NCBI GenBank assembly: GCA_946886405.1
Contig: CAMPIO010000146.1
Location: forward strand, 1-5,877
Length of the DNA: 5,877 bases
From: an uncultured Pseudoxanthomonas sp.
Lineage (GTDB): Bacteria > Pseudomonadota > Gammaproteobacteria > Xanthomonadales > Xanthomonadaceae
Direction of reading: 5' to 3'
Shown here: positions 5,719-5,877 of the stretch, piece after piece
Numbering within the stretch: position 1 is the stretch's first letter
Layout of the letters: the number at the start of each line of letters is the position of its first letter
Program-made: the position numbers and the translations under genes
The notes under the pieces: model-generated
What the model saw: only the letters and a program-made list of their open reading frames with translations
The model's database searches: none
Told to the model about the DNA's origin: nothing

Positions 5719-5877
5719 CTACGGCGTACGCAGGTAATCCAGCGCCACCTGCAGCATCGCCTTGCTGCCGGTCTGCAGCGCCTGTTCGTCCAGCAGGAAC
5801 TGCGGCGAGTGGTTGATCGGCGCGGTGGCCGGGTCGATGCCCTTCGACGTCGAACCGACGAAGAAGTAGAAGCCCGG
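5719..5877 (-). CDS. M20-family amidohydrolase, second paralogue (partial; only the C-terminus is in the window)
   Basis: Only the last 52 residues and the TAG stop (5721-5719) are visible; the gene continues beyond the right edge. The fragment begins PGFYFFVGSTSKGIDP and contains INHSPQFLLDE, the C-terminal M20 block whose His is a metal ligand, and ends in LQVALDYLRTP. Aligned without gaps to residues 390-441 of the M20 protein encoded at 3284-4615, 34 of 52 positions are identical, and the DNA is also clearly similar (AGGTAATCCAGCG and CACCTGCAGCA shared near both stops). It is therefore a paralogue on the same strand, probably with the same type of reaction. A signal peptide and the other metal ligands cannot be checked here. 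It converges on yfcA, with REP-like pair 2 between them. Confidence 0.9.
   Translation of the reverse strand, partial: PGFYFFVGSTSKGIDPATAPINHSPQFLLDEQALQTGSKAMLQVALDYLRTP

Overview
The window is high-GC chromosomal DNA. Most likely it comes from a gammaproteobacterium of the Xanthomonadaceae/Lysobacteraceae (Pseudoxanthomonas, Lysobacter, Luteimonas or Stenotrophomonas type). The reasons are the style of the FolE, Dcp-like and exported M20 amidohydrolase proteins, the strong G/C bias at third codon positions, and inverted intergenic repeats of the GTAGGAGCGAC and CCTTCTCCCC kinds that I associate with that family. The genus is inference; the sequence alone does not fix it.

Layout from left to right. 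(1) 1-1746, minus strand: the first 582 codons of an M3-family zinc metallopeptidase (Dcp-like) with a lipoprotein signal; its C-terminus lies off the left edge. (2) 1747-1934: a divergent intergenic region. (3) 1935-2540, plus: folE, GTP cyclohydrolase I. (4) 2555-2672: an inverted pair of REP-like repeats. (5) 2686-3069, plus: a small YchJ-family (UPF0225) SEC-C protein that starts just after the repeat pair. (6) 3078-3273: an inverted pair of a second repeat family, in the gap between converging genes. (7) 3284-4615, minus: a complete exported M20 amidohydrolase. (8) 4616-4729: a short divergent promoter region. (9) 4730-5518, plus: a YfcA-like TauE/SafE membrane permease. (10) 5524-5662: a second REP-like inverted pair, followed by a stem-loop at 5664-5703. 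(11) 5719-5877, minus: the C-terminal 52 residues of a second M20 amidohydrolase, closely related to the first.

The genes do not form one obvious pathway. FolE makes the folate precursor in the cytoplasm. The M3 peptidase and the two M20 enzymes look like envelope hydrolases that trim peptides or N-acyl amino acids. YfcA is an inner-membrane exporter-like protein of uncertain substrate. The two M20 paralogues on the same strand, separated by the oppositely oriented yfcA and a REP pair, suggest an old duplication whose copies were later separated.

I found no convincing undescribed system. The most notable non-coding signal is the set of four REP-like units: they keep a perfect 5-bp stem and vary in the loop, yet every loop fits GNRA when read in the same orientation. 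No rRNA, tRNA, CRISPR array, insertion sequence or transposase gene was seen.
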